In this document: one piece after another, positions 43,510 through 53,833 of the stretch
How positions within the stretch are numbered: the stretch's first letter is position 1
How the letters are laid out: every line of letters begins with the position of its first letter
Origin: Narthecium ossifragum
Taxonomy: Eukaryota; Streptophyta; Magnoliopsida; Dioscoreales; Nartheciaceae
DNA length: 64,000 nucleotides
Direction: 5' to 3'
NCBI GenBank assembly: GCA_963920575.1
Contig: OY986970.1
Coordinates: 2,633,654 to 2,697,653 of the forward strand
Made by a program: the position numbers and the translations under genes
The notes under the pieces: model-generated
What the model saw: the letters and a program-made list of their open reading frames with translations, nothing else
Databases searched by the model: none
What the model was told of the DNA's origin: nothing

Positions 43510-44777
43510 GTTTTTTTTCAAATAGGTTAAATTTCACATTTTGAACCGTAAAATATGTTAATTATGAATTTAGTACCTGAGTTTTTGAGAATTATAAATT
43601 TGGTATCTCAAGTATCTTAACTTACCATCTTAATACCTATCGTCAACTGTTGTTCTCAGTAGTTGATGGTATTCCGCTCACGTGTTTTGCAGAATTGAGC
43701 ACGGTTTTGCGGCGAGATCGTCTTCCACGGCGAGCCCATCCACTCCGGCCATCTCCAACACCTCTTCCTCTTCTCAACTGTTCTCCTCCACAAGCCCCAC
43801 CTCTCTCTAGATCCCTACAGCCTGCTCTGAACTACCGCCCCATCTTCTACGTCCTCTACAACCCCCACCGCCCCACCTTTGCCGTCACCACCCTCCCGCA
43901 TGTCCACCTTCAACATCTCCTCTTCGACTCCCTCGCCTCGGGGCTCAACCTTGCCGTCACCACCTAGAACCCCAACAAGAAGCTCGTCTTCCTCTATGAA
44001 GACATGTCCATGTCCGCCTTCTCCAACGGCGTCTCCACCTTCGACGAATCCATCCCCGCATTCGTCCATGACACCAAGAACACCACTGTGCTCAACACCA
44101 CCCTCACATGTCCCTCCGCCTCGTCTCAGACCCTCGACGCCACCACCGCCACATATCTGAGGCATAGCAGCTCCCTCTCCCTCGAGATCGACCTCGAAAC
44201 CAAGGCTGGCGTCAAGATCAAGAGCTTAAAACCAAGAAGATCAAAATCATGGTCTCATGCGCCGGGATCAGCGTCGCCGTCCCCAAAGGCAAGACTGTCA
44301 TGGCCGCCTCTCCCGACACCAGCTGTAGAGCGTCGTCTCTCCGCTCTCCCCCTTTGCATGCGATACCTTCCTTGGAGGGTGTGGTTCCCCTACCTCCGAT
44401 CGCCGTGCTTGATGCCCCTGTGCATGATGCTCGCCCACTGCAACCCACACCCTCATTTGGATCGTTGTCCAACTCTGTCGCCTCCTCTGCTAGTCCTCTG
44501 GGTTTTGCTCCGGGCGATGGCATTGGAACGGACTAGTTTTCCGACGGGGAGGTAAGCCGGTGATGGGTCTCCGGCCAGGGCATGCTATAACACTGGTCAC
44601 GTGCATGTCATGTGACCAGTTTTCCGTTAGAATTTTGACGTTGTTCGAGTTTCCGATCAAATTGTTACGATATTGATACTTGAGGTACCAATTTGCAATT
44701 ATCAAAAGCTCATGTACTAAATTTGTAATTAGTATATTTTACATGTACAAAATATGAAATTTAGTTTTTCAAATAAA
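43510..44777. mobile_element. Inverted-repeat transposon carrying a LEA_2/NHL-like fragment
   Basis: The left arm (43522-43690: taaatttcacattttg, gtaccTgagtttttgagaatt, caagtatcttaac) is matched in reverse complement by the right arm (about 44600-44765: ctaaatttcatattttgtac, agtacatgagcttttgataatt, cctcaagtatcaat). Arms are at least 120 bases each. The interior holds a GC-rich protein-coding fragment unlike the arms. The same arms, without cargo, sit in the PLR-like intron at 8497-8915. Confidence 0.75.
43831..44330 (+). pseudogene. LEA_2 / NDR1-HIN1-like (NHL) protein fragment, dead
   Basis: The frame reads FYVLYNPHRPTFAVTTL, LASGLNLAVTT, a TAG stop (43965-43967), then NPNKKLVFLYEDMSMSAFSN, IPAFVHDTKNTTVLNTTLTC and LEIDLETKAGVKIKSLK; after a one-base shift near 44226 it continues KKIKIMVSCAGISVAVP. 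This order (FxVTxL, SGxNLxVTxxNPNKK, YEDxxVS, PAFxxxxKNTTVL, KIKVxCxxxV) is that of plant LEA_2/NHL proteins, which are membrane-anchored and defence- or stress-related. The membrane anchor is missing, and a stop and a frameshift are present. It is intronless over this length, but most NHL genes are, so that does not show retro-origin. Confidence 0.75.
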
Positions 44778-44807
44778 TAAATATAAATGTGTGTGTGTGT
44801 GTGTGAG

Positions 44808-46751
44808 TTGGACTAGACACCGCTCGGGTATTCATACCCAATTTTTAACCCTAGATTTGTCTCGAGATGTGGTTATATGATATTTAACTTAAAACCCTTA
44901 AACCACCTGGTTTTAAAAACCAAAATTAAAATAAAAACAAAAATAAGAAAATAGAACGTTGGCATTAGGGTACTTGTACGCGACTTTCTTATCTCTCCGG
45001 CTCCGACGACAGCGACGATGAAGAACTCTAGCCATCGGCCTCCACCATAGCGTCATGCCATCGCATAGATGCCTTTTAGAGATGAAAGCAAAGATTAATT
45101 GTAAGAGAAGGAGAACTCACGAGGCAAATCCCACGGCTCAAACTTGTTGAGGTCAATGTAAATGAGGAGGCTTGTTCATCTCGAATCAATGCACACCTAA
45201 AGAGAATAGATTGCCAATGGTGATTAACTCCAACAAATGACGCAAACGGCATACTATACCAATTTGTCATATAAGTTATATCAAATATAATAACGTCCCC
45301 AAATTGCTCATATGCAACTCTAGATCTTCCGTCGACCCAAAAAATATGATGCACACGTCCTAACTCATCATCTTCAATTGCATAAAAATATGACGCACAC
45401 GTCCTAGTTCATCATTAATTAATGCATCTTTATTCTTTTCTTTGATTGACTTTGGATTCCCTCCATAAAAACAACAGAATGAACGTGATGTCACCATTGC
45501 TTTCTTCACATACTTGTATGATTGTCCTTTGATTGTACCAAAACCCTTATCCTTTCCATAGTTGTTTTAGAAAACTCTAGCATCTTCTTCTGTATCAAAT
45601 TCCTTACCCAAATAAGGTAAACCAATTTGGCTCGCTTTAGTACGTGGCTCACAATCTTCTAACTCTCCAATTACTTAGTTAATGAATCCTTCTGTCATCC
45701 ACATGATTAGTTGTTGTATCATGATCATGAGAGTCTTATGATGTGTTGATACTATTTTCTGATAGAGTCTCCATATGTAACCCTTGAATACTCTGTATAA
45801 AATCAGTTCTATAGAATAAGTAAATACAACACATACAAAGATTGAAAATTAGGAATATGGAACATTAGAAGTCATCAAAAGAACTAGTACAAATCTAAAA
45901 GCAAGCTATATAAATTGTACATTTGAAAATCACTACACACATGTCATACATTGGCAAATATAACTAATCTACCACATTCGTAATATATTACATGACATCA
46001 ATATTATACTCGATAAGTATTTCGTCTCACTAAACTAACATGAAAACCTCTGATACATGATAGAAGGATAAACTTTAATCAAGGCAACATATAAGCCATC
46101 AAACTTAAAGAGATCTATTAATTAACAATCTATACCATGCATTAATCTAGGTATCATAGGTTACAAGCATAACACTAGACCGTCCAAAAAAAGTTTGAAA
46201 CCCACCATAAGGAAGGTATAGCTAGCTGCCATAAGAAGACGAGAACATCATCAGTGTAAACACACAAAACCCATCTCTTTGCATGAAACCCCAATCTTCT
46301 CCATATAAGAAAATCCATCTTCGATCGGAAGTACTAAAAGACATCTAGCCTGACAATTAGTATTTCTGATTGCAAGTACAGGGCCACCGACTCTGGCTAC
46401 CGGAAGACGCTAGTCTTCTTCAGAGCATAACTATGCGATGGCGTGATGCTGCGGTAGAGGGCGATGGCCAGAGTCCGTCGCCTTCGCTGTCACAATCGGA
46501 GCCGTAGCGGAGAGATAACTACATAGATTTCACGGTCACCGGAGCCGGAGAGATAAGAAAATCGCGTGCAAGTACCCTAATGTGAACATTCTATTTTCTT
46601 ATTTTTGTTTTTATTTTAATTTTGGTTTTTAAAATCAGATGATTTAAGGGTTTTAAGTTTAATATCATATGACCACATCTCAAAACAAGTCTAGGGTTAA
46701 AATTCGGGGTATTTTTTTTTCAAAGAATATCGGAGTGGTGTCTAGTCTTAT
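44808..46751. mobile_element. MULE-like element with long TIRs carrying a FAR1/FRS-like fragment
   Basis: Left arm 44808-45070 and right arm about 46425-46751 are inverted repeats. Shared outer words are ggactagacacc, ttaaccctagatttgt or its variant, atgtggttatatgatat, acccttaaa, aaaacaaaaataagaaaat and taccctaatg or its variant, and cggctccg further in. Each arm is about 200-270 bases, typical of MULEs. A (GT)n run abuts the left end. The flanking 9 bases do not match, so no target-site duplication is claimed. Confidence 0.75.
45076..45660 (-). pseudogene. FAR1/FHY3-related (FRS) gene fragment, dead
   Basis: On the minus strand from about 45645 the sequence reads GLPYLGKEFDTEEDARVF, a TAA, then YGKDKGFGTIKGQSYKYV and RSFCCFYGGNPKSIKE, resembling the FAR1 DNA-binding region. 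Then 45354-45076 gives HHIFWVDGRSRVAYEQFGDV, IIFDITYMTNWYSMPFASF and VGVNHHWQSILF, the start of the MULE-type transposase domain of FRS proteins. The rest of the catalytic domain and the SWIM finger are missing, the linker between the two domains is shortened, and stops are present. FRS genes are themselves domesticated MULE transposases, so this may be either a captured host gene piece or the remnant of a Jittery-like transposase. Confidence 0.7.
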
Positions 46752-47390
46752 TTTATATATATATTAGTTTAGCCCGAGGACGGAAAGTCACAATATATGT
46801 CTTTTTTTATTAAAAAAAATGTCAGCTGGGTCAGTTGTAGTGGAAAAAATATTGTCTGGTGGTGACTGATTGTGGTAGATACTTTTGTTTCGTGCGTATA
46901 TTTTTTTGGGAAATGATGCTTGTACAATTTGCTTCTCAATTAACGATAAATGATAAATGATTCGGTGCCAACGTCAGCTGGGTCAACAATGTGCACTGCC
47001 CGACCTTTTGTGGCACATTGAGCAGCAATCATACCTACAAGTGAGGTTAATGAATAGGGGGTAAGAAAAAAAATAAAAAGAAATGTGATATGTGAAATAA
47101 TGATAATTCATTAATCATTATTTTAATGTTCAGGTAAAAAGTGAGGATAAGAGGGATAAACCTCAACCAAACGAGAGCTAAGGTGGGCTAAGTTGCAACA
47201 TCACTACTCGAAATTTATTATCATTTCTTTTTCATGTTTTACCTTCTTCCTAGTTCTCTTCCCCACCCTCATATATGATCGAACGCTCTTCATGATGCTG
47301 ATCTCAGGGAATGAATATTTAATAATTTATAGTTACATCAACATTACATCAGTGCCATGTGTTCTCATAAAATAAAGATTTGTGTATATA
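46752..47390. other. Intergenic
   Basis: AT-rich, with a possible small MITE around 47040-47185 (caaacgagagct near its right edge). No gene is seen. Confidence 0.4.
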
Positions 47391-47670
47391 GTCACGTGGC
47401 ATGTACATTACACATGCCTTCAATTGATTGTGAGATACCGATTGATTGATGTAGTCCATCGGTATCACATATTACAATATCGATGGATTAGATCAATTGA
47501 TCGGTATATCCCTACCGATTGAATATATCAATAATCGAATCGGTAGGTATCGATAGGTATATACCGATCAATTGATCTAATCTATCGATATTGTTCTACC
47601 AATAGACTAAATCAACCGATCGATATCTCATTGTCGATTGAAAACATGTGCAATGCACATGCCATGTGAT
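47391..47670. mobile_element. MITE (about 280 bp), sibling of 9446-9687
   Basis: Ends gtcacgtggcatgtacatta and its inverse tgcaatgcacatgccatgtga form terminal inverted repeats. The interior consists of repeated 'ccgattgatctaatc' and 'atcggtat' words in both directions. Confidence 0.65.
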
Positions 47671-47892
47671 GATGTAAACAAATCAAGGCTCGATGCCATA
47701 TTAGTCCCATGTCATGTTCATATTTTTCAGTCAGCACGTCACGTCAGCTAGGCAGATGGCCCGACTCACGTGATGTCGTATCATTAATCTTTTATATATA
47801 TAAAAATTAATAAAATATCTATGGACACATTTGGCTTGCGTCAAGGGATGATATAAGTGTACCATAGGCGATTTGTTCTAGTGTAGCACAAT

Positions 47893-48074
47893 CAGGGGCG
47901 GACCTATTCACAAATCAGGGGGGCCTGGGCCCCTGAAATTTTTTTTTTACTTAACCTCTTGTGGACCCCGCACCCCCTACCCCAGTGTCCCTGACCCCCC
48001 TGAGGCACTGCCTTCCTCCATTGGCCCCCCCCCCCCCCCCCCCCCCCCTACTTGAGAGGCTGGGTCCGCCCCTG
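47893..48074. mobile_element. hAT-type MITE (182 bp) with perfect 8-bp target-site duplication
   Basis: Starts caggggcgga and ends tccgcccctg. Both flanks are agcacaat (47885-47892 and 48075-48082). It contains a run of about 24 C (48025-48048) where the sibling at 11998 has mixed sequence. Confidence 0.93.
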
Positions 48075-48228
48075 AGCACAATAAACGCTCGATGTGGTGT
48101 GAAACATCGGCCGGCCATAAGTATTGTGTGAAAGTATTTGATGCAATAAATCTAAAATTAAGTCTATACCTGATACTAGGTAACAGTATATCGGACGATC
48201 TGATGGACCAACCAAGTTTCAACCCACG

Positions 48229-48416
48229 TCCCCCTTTGATTCGGAGTTAGGAGGAACAAAATTAAGGGGGTTTTAGGGTTAAAAAAAGTGAAGATAAAAA
48301 ATAAAGATAAGAAAAAAATAAGAGAAATGAGATAGATGAAATAGTGACTATCCATATTTTACAACTTTGCTGTTTGAGGTTAAAAATCAAGGGTTAACCC
48401 CGAACCAAAGGGGGCT
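48229..48416. mobile_element. MITE-like element with CCCCCTTTG ends
   Basis: Left ccccctttgattcggagtta is inverted at the right as taaccccgaaccaaaggggg. About 188 bases, AT-rich inside. It ends about 390 bases before the pectinesterase start and may contribute to that promoter region. Confidence 0.6.
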
Positions 48417-48805
48417 TAGTGTATTTTCCTCATTGATTGCCAAAAAAAATCTAAAAGCTCCACCACAAGAGACGGTGGCCCTGCTTCCGAGGGGTTGATG
48501 AACAGTGGGGGCGAGGCTTGCAGAGGGAAGAGGGGGATCACGGGCTTCAAATAACAGAAAGACAGAGAACAATACACAACAATACCAACAGGAGAATAGA
48601 AACAAGAATTAGAACAAGAACAGTAACAGTCCCATATAAAAATAATGCCAACTACTCACAAGAAATTCGCATAAACCCTTTAAAGCAGCACGTGTGCGTA
48701 CTTAGCCCACGGATGCTCTCCTATCATGTGAACCCCCGCCCTTTCCCTTTATTGCCTGAAGAACACCCGTGAACTCTCTTAATTCACCGCTTTTTCCTTA
48801 TTTTT
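48417..48805 (+). promoter_or_regulatory. Pectinesterase upstream region
   Basis: A TATA-like cccatataaaaataatg lies near 48633, about 170 bases before the first ATG. Purine-rich gaacaa/agaacaag words precede it. No other gene is seen. Confidence 0.45.
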
Positions 48806-50825
48806 ATGAACAATTCTCTCTTGCAGACTTCCTCTTCTCACAATCTATGCTTGCCAATGTCTCACTTCCAGTTATCTATAGCTATGGCATGCCTTCTGAT
48901 GCTCTTGAGCTCTGAAGGAGTCGTTTGCCACACCAAGGGGCTCCGGCCGGGACACCGGCCGGCTTGGGATAGGTATTTGGACAATGCTACGAGGGCCCAG
49001 ATGATAGAATTCCGGTTTATGACGTGGGTCAGGTTCATCGGCGGGCTCCAGCACACGGTCTTCGCCCGGGGGGCTCTGAATAAGGTGTTCCCTTCCTACA
49101 CTCTCACAGTCGACAAGAACCCAGCGGCCGGAGACTTCACCACCATCCAGGCCGCCGTCGACTCGATACCCATGATCAACTTAGTGAGAGTGGTCATCAA
49201 GGTCAATGCTGGTACTTACAAGTAAGGGATGCCTGCCCTGTTCATAGAGCCTCTGTTTTAAAGGTGGCCCTCTCCTATACCATGATCTTAGAAATTTTTG
49301 TGATGCAGTGAGAAGGTGAACATATCGCCGATGAGAGCCTTCATTACTATAGAAGGAGCAGGGGCGGATCGAACACTGGTTCAGTGGGGCGACACGGCGC
49401 AGACGGTCGGGCCAAGAGGGCAGCCTATGGGCACCTTCAATTCCGCAACCTTTGCCGTGAGTGCTCCTTTTTTTATAGCAAAGAACATAACTTTCAAGGT
49501 AATTTTCGTCACTTCATAATGTTTCATGGCTAAGTAACAATCAATAGCAATAGCTGCATCCATCTGCTCTGGTTTGTTTGCAGAACAGCACCCCTGTTCC
49601 ATCGCCGGGGGCGATGGGGAAGCAAGGGGTGGCGTTGAGGATATCCGGCGACACGGCCACCTTTCTAGGCTGCAAGTTCTTGGGTGCTCAAGATACCCTC
49701 TATGATCATCTCGGCAGGCATTACTACAAGGATTGCTACATTGAGGGCTCTGTGGATTTCATCTTCGGCAATGCACTCTCTCTCTTTGAGGTCAGCTTCA
49801 ATCAGTCTTCTGATTTCAACCTTGTACTTGTTAAAATCACCGATCAACCCAAAAGCTTAAGCTACCATATCGTGTTTCGTGACAGGGGTGTCATGTGCAT
49901 GCTATAGCAGAGAACTATGGGGCCTTGACAGCCCAGAACAGGATGAGCATGCTGGAGGACACAGGGTTCTCGTTTGTGAACTGCAAGGTGACAGGGTCTG
50001 GTGCACTGTATCTGGGGAGGGCCTGGGGCACCTTCTCCAGAGTGGTGTTTGCCTACACATACATGGACAACATCATCGTGCCCAGAGGCTGGTACAACTG
50101 GGGGGACCCTAACAGAGAGATGTAAGCTTCTCAATCTATCCATTGATTACTTACTGTAGTAGTAGTGTTTAATTAACCATGCTAAAGAACACACTTCTTC
50201 TACCAACCATGGATATTTAGCATGAGATCACATTCTTCTGGATATAGAGGAGGAGATCAGCTTGGGGCCACCATACACATGGTGGTCTCTAAACTCTGGC
50301 ATCTTATATATATATACGCCACCAAAGGGATCCATCCACTTCTGGGTACCCAACAAACAGAACGATACATTGCTATACTAAAAAGGGTCATGCATCTCTT
50401 TGTTGTGGTGCAACTAGAGGTGTCACGCACTTTGGTAGTAGGTTTGGGTGAACCACCACTATTCTATACTTGGAGATAACATAGATGGTTGCACGCCAGT
50501 GTGCCTTTTACTCTTTTATTCTTTGTTTTTTTGATTAGATGAGCCAAGGGCTGGGTCACTCTTTTATTCAACTTGTTAGACTATATATATATATATATAT
50601 ATATATGAAACTCGTGTCCTACTATTAAGTTAAGCTTTGAAGTTAGCACAGTTTAATGCTCTGTTTGACAATGGCAGGACGGTGTTCTATGGGCAGTACA
50701 AGTGCACAGGGCCTGGAGCAAACTACGCGGCAAGGGTCTCGTGGTCTCGGGAGCTCACCGACGAAGAAGCGAAGCCTTTTATTTCGTTAAGCTTCATTGA
50801 TGGGTTCAATTGGATTAGATTGTAA
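48806..50825 (+). CDS. Pectinesterase without PMEI domain, 398 aa (5 exons)
   Basis: The enzyme removes methyl esters from cell-wall homogalacturonan. Exons are 48806-49221, 49309-49498, 49584-49790, 49886-50121 and 50678-50825, with consistent phase. A hydrophobic stretch ([14 protein letters not shown]) makes a secretory signal likely; the in-frame Met18 (48857) would place it nearer the N terminus and may be the true start. There is no PMEI proregion, so this is the short 'type II' kind, closest in feel to the PME53/PME31/QRT1 group. Catalytic residues of the family are all present: Gln216 (KQGVALR), Gln238 and Asp239 (GAQDTLYDH), Asp260 ([11 protein letters not shown]) and Arg316 (YLGRAWG). 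The end is typical (SFIDGFNWI). Intron 4 has a (TA)n tract at 50582-50606. The frame is intact. Confidence 0.93.
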
Positions 50826-51471
50826 TGCCATTGCTCTCCACACTCTTCACTCGTTGTGGAAATTATTACAAACACTCGAGTGCATTACTGTGAAGATATA
50901 TCTACATATGTACTTTTTACTTCCTCTGGAATGATTCACGTCTGTGATTCTACGCTTGTTTTTGTCTGAGATTTTTATGCGTGTGGAAAACTAAAGAAGA
51001 ATAAGCACAAGAGGGTTGATTACGTACTCATGAACACATGCAATTGATGTGCAAAGGTCAACTCTGCCTTGGGCAAGACGAAGCTATTTGCTGCATCTAA
51101 TGGTCTGGGCTGAGAGGCCCATGATCATTCGCATCCCAGATGATTCGCTTTGTCTGAACTCTGAAGGCACTGCGTGAATTGCGTGACCGAGGCCGGGGCT
51201 TGTATTCGTGGCCCAGCCCAGCTCACTGACAGTTTTACATATGCGGTCGACTGGTGCAGGTCCTGGGAATTTCCTATAGAAAAATAAGAAAAGTAAATTC
51301 CTTTGAGGGTGTAATTGAAGTAATTGCAGTGATTTCATTTTCGGTTGCTTCCACTTTTTTAGAATTTATTACGTAAAATCAGCACATTCTATCATACATA
51401 CGAGGATGTTCGATCTAAGTCATCTGGATATATAGACAATTGAATGAAACCACATGGAAAGGAGTGGGGAT
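50826..51471. other. Pectinesterase 3' flank
   Basis: Likely 3' UTR then intergenic sequence up to the hAT-like element. No gene is recognised. Confidence 0.5.
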
Positions 51472-51719
51472 TAGGGGTGTCCAAATGGGCCGGCCCGGGT
51501 AACTGGAGCGCCCCGGGTTGGAGGCAATACCCGGTCCGGCCCTAGTAATCATCTGGGCCGGGTCCGGCCAATACCGGGCCCAATAGGCCTTCCACCCAGT
51601 CCGCCCCAAATATGGCCCCGCCAGGCTTGAAGACTTGGGCGAACCGGGTGGTCCGGTTCATTTTTTTTTAAAAAAAATATCTTAGTTTACACCGTCCAAC
51701 GGTGACTGTTGTCGATGAT

Positions 51720-51960
51720 CGGAGAAGGGGGTTGCGGCGTGGTCGACGATGATGATCGGAGAAGGGGGATGCGGCGTGGTCGACGATGATCGGAGAAGGG
51801 AGGACCGGCGAGGTGAGGAGGTAGTGGGTGAGTCTTGGGCAGCCGAGATTTGGATCGGGGATGGCGAGGTGAGGAGGTAGGTGGTTGGATTAGGGGCGGC
51901 GAGGTGAGGAGGTAGGTGGTTGGATTAGGAGCGGCTAGGTGAGGAGGTAGGTGGCTGGAT
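51720..51960. repeat. Short tandem repeats inside the hAT-like element
   Basis: Two copies of a gatgatcggagaaggggg...gcggcgtggtcgac unit (about 51710-51790) are followed by three to four copies of a unit of about 36 bases containing ggcgaggtgaggaggtaggtgg and ttggat(t/c). Confidence 0.75.
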
Positions 51961-52230
51961 CGGGGCCAACCTCTCTCTCCGATGACTCCGCTCCAAGCCC
52001 TCTAGTTCCAGCTCCGACTCCGATCCAATTCCGACTCCACTTCGTCCCTCGAGAGAGATGAGGGAGAATAAGATATTGGGGTGATGATGTGGACGGTAGT
52101 GATGGAGTGGGGGTTGATCTAATGGTTGGGCATCTTTAAAACCCGGACTGGGTTGGGCTGGACCGGGTTTTTGACCAATGAGCCATGGTCCAGCCCTTAC
52201 CGATAGCGGCCGGAGCCATTTGGGCCTTTT

Positions 52231-53511
52231 TTTTGACAAGTTGAGCCCTAGGGCTGGGGAAAAAACAAATTACAAAAATCTCACAACTGGGTGAGCCTCC
52301 CTACATGAGCAACCGATACATCAAAATTGGGCTGCACGTCTTGTCCCTGCTTTCGCAAGCCGGTCCGCTTCCTGATTCTCCTCGCGAGGAATATGTCTGA
52401 TAACTATCTGCTCTAGCTCCGCCATTGACCAACACACTTGCTGAAGACGTCCTCGTAGATTGACCGGCCATCCCCTCCGACCATTAAGGCACTCAACAAG
52501 GTCTTTCGCATCCGACTCCATTATCACCCGTTTGGCGCCCCGGAGTTTTGCTTTCTCCACCGCAATTGCCATCGCAGTGAGCTCGGCGTCCATAGGATTG
52601 CTGGCAGTTCCTCCTTCCTCTACACTCCAATCCGGTCTACCATCTTCTTCCTGACAAACAGCCCCAAACCCGGCTACACCCGAGATCGCACAAAACGCTG
52701 CATCGGTTTTGATGACCACAAAACCGTCCCTTTCAGGCCTTTTCTTCTTGTTTCCTCTTCCTTTCATTTCCCATTCCTTAGCCTGCCATAGGATTGTTCT
52801 GGCAAGAACGACAGGGGAGTCTCCACCTCCATCAAAAAGCACTCTGTTTCTGTTTTTCCAAAGCAACCACGAGCCATAGCCTACCTTTGCTTTGCGTTCT
52901 CTCCAACTATCCGAGTTAGTAGGTCTCTGGAGTACATCTTTCCATTCCTCCCATCCTCTAGTTCTTCTGAAAACTTCATCCCTTCCAAAGATCCGCTTCC
53001 ATACATCCCGGGATTCAGCGCAACCAAAGAACAAGTGGAAGACTGATTCCACACCATCTCTGCATCTAGGACAGATCGTGTCCTCCGCAACTCCAATTCT
53101 GAGTAGGCCTTCCTTCGTAGGAACCTTCCCATGGCATAGCTTCCATAGGAACGTGCGAACCCTCGGTCCAAACGGCCCCTTCTAGATAGAATTCCATCTA
53201 AACTCTGAGTTCATCACCTCCCCTGTTTTCCCCTGTTCGTCCAGCAACAAGTATGCTGAGGCTGATGAGATCCTACCCTGCGCCTCCTGCACCCATACAT
53301 ATCGATCTCCTTCCTCCATAGAGCCGATAGGAGTGGCCAACACCTGTTCTGCTACCCAGGTAGGGAACATCCTCCTGATCTTTCTGCTCCGCCAGCGACC
53401 TTGTCTGTCCATGAGATTCCCTACTGTCATCCTCTCTGACATCATTTCCATATTGAGGAACGTGGGTTTGCGGTTTATGGGGAGGTCAAGGATCCACCAA
53501 TCCTTGCGGTT
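52231..53511 (-). mobile_element. 5'-truncated LINE with zinc-binding and RNase H domains
   Basis: On the minus strand the right part encodes FLNMEMMSERMTVGNLMD and YVWVQEAQGRISSASAYLLL. A frame change then gives the RVT zinc-binding domain (FLWKLCHGKVPTKEGLL, CPRCRDGVESVFHLFFGC) and an RNase H domain (IKTDAAFCAISGVAGFGA, DAELTAMAIAVEKAKLRG, IMESDAKDLVECL, HIPREENQEADRLAKAG), ending at TGA 52324. A poly-T on the plus strand (52227-52234) marks the poly-A tail. The bases tttgggcctttt occur at 52219-52230 and 53512-53523, a target-site duplication. The reverse transcriptase is absent. It is longer than the RNase H-only LINE at 20.8 kb and not the same copy. Confidence 0.88.
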
Positions 53512-53693
53512 TTTGGGCCTTTTGGACACCCCTAGTGGGGGGTGACGGTCACGGGTGGTTAAAAAAGTACCCATGTCAGTTGACACGGGCCCACCAAGAG
53601 ATGTCATAAATGATAATAGTAAATAAACATACAATATATCAATTGTGTATTTGACAAATAGATTCATTTACAGACATGTGTATATTGTAATTA

Positions 53694-53830
53694 GGGCTCG
53701 TTTGAATCGAGGATAGAAAAAAATTATATAATGGATAAAGTAAAAATTATGTAAACATTAAAAATAATCATGTAAGATGATGAATAAAATATTCAAACAT
53801 ATAAATAAGGTTTATTGTCCAAACGGGATC
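53694..53830. mobile_element. PIF/Harbinger-like MITE (137 bp)
   Basis: Ends gggctcgtttgaa and tccaaacgggatc are inverted repeats, and both flanks are tta (53691-53693 and 53831-53833), the trinucleotide duplication expected for this class. Interior AT-rich. Confidence 0.65.
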
Positions 53831-53833
53831 TTA

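Larger units (their letters stand above)
51472..53534. mobile_element. hAT-like non-autonomous element interrupted by a LINE
   Basis: The left end taggggtgtccaaatgggcc is inverted at the right end as gggccttttggacacccct(a). Subterminal GC-rich words (cccgggt, ggccgg, gggctggaccggg) are also inverted between the two sides. Flanks gtggggat (51464-51471) and gtgggggg (53535-53542) match at 6 of 8 bases, as for an aged 8-bp duplication. The interior 51690-51960 repeats ggcgaggtgaggaggtaggtgg about three to four times. The LINE inserted in the right arm. Confidence 0.7.

Noticed and set aside
48806..50825. Pairing of this pectinesterase with the 14.4-kb pseudogene as a tandem duplicate
   Set aside because: The pseudogene has a PMEI-type proregion that this gene lacks, so they belong to different pectinesterase groups.
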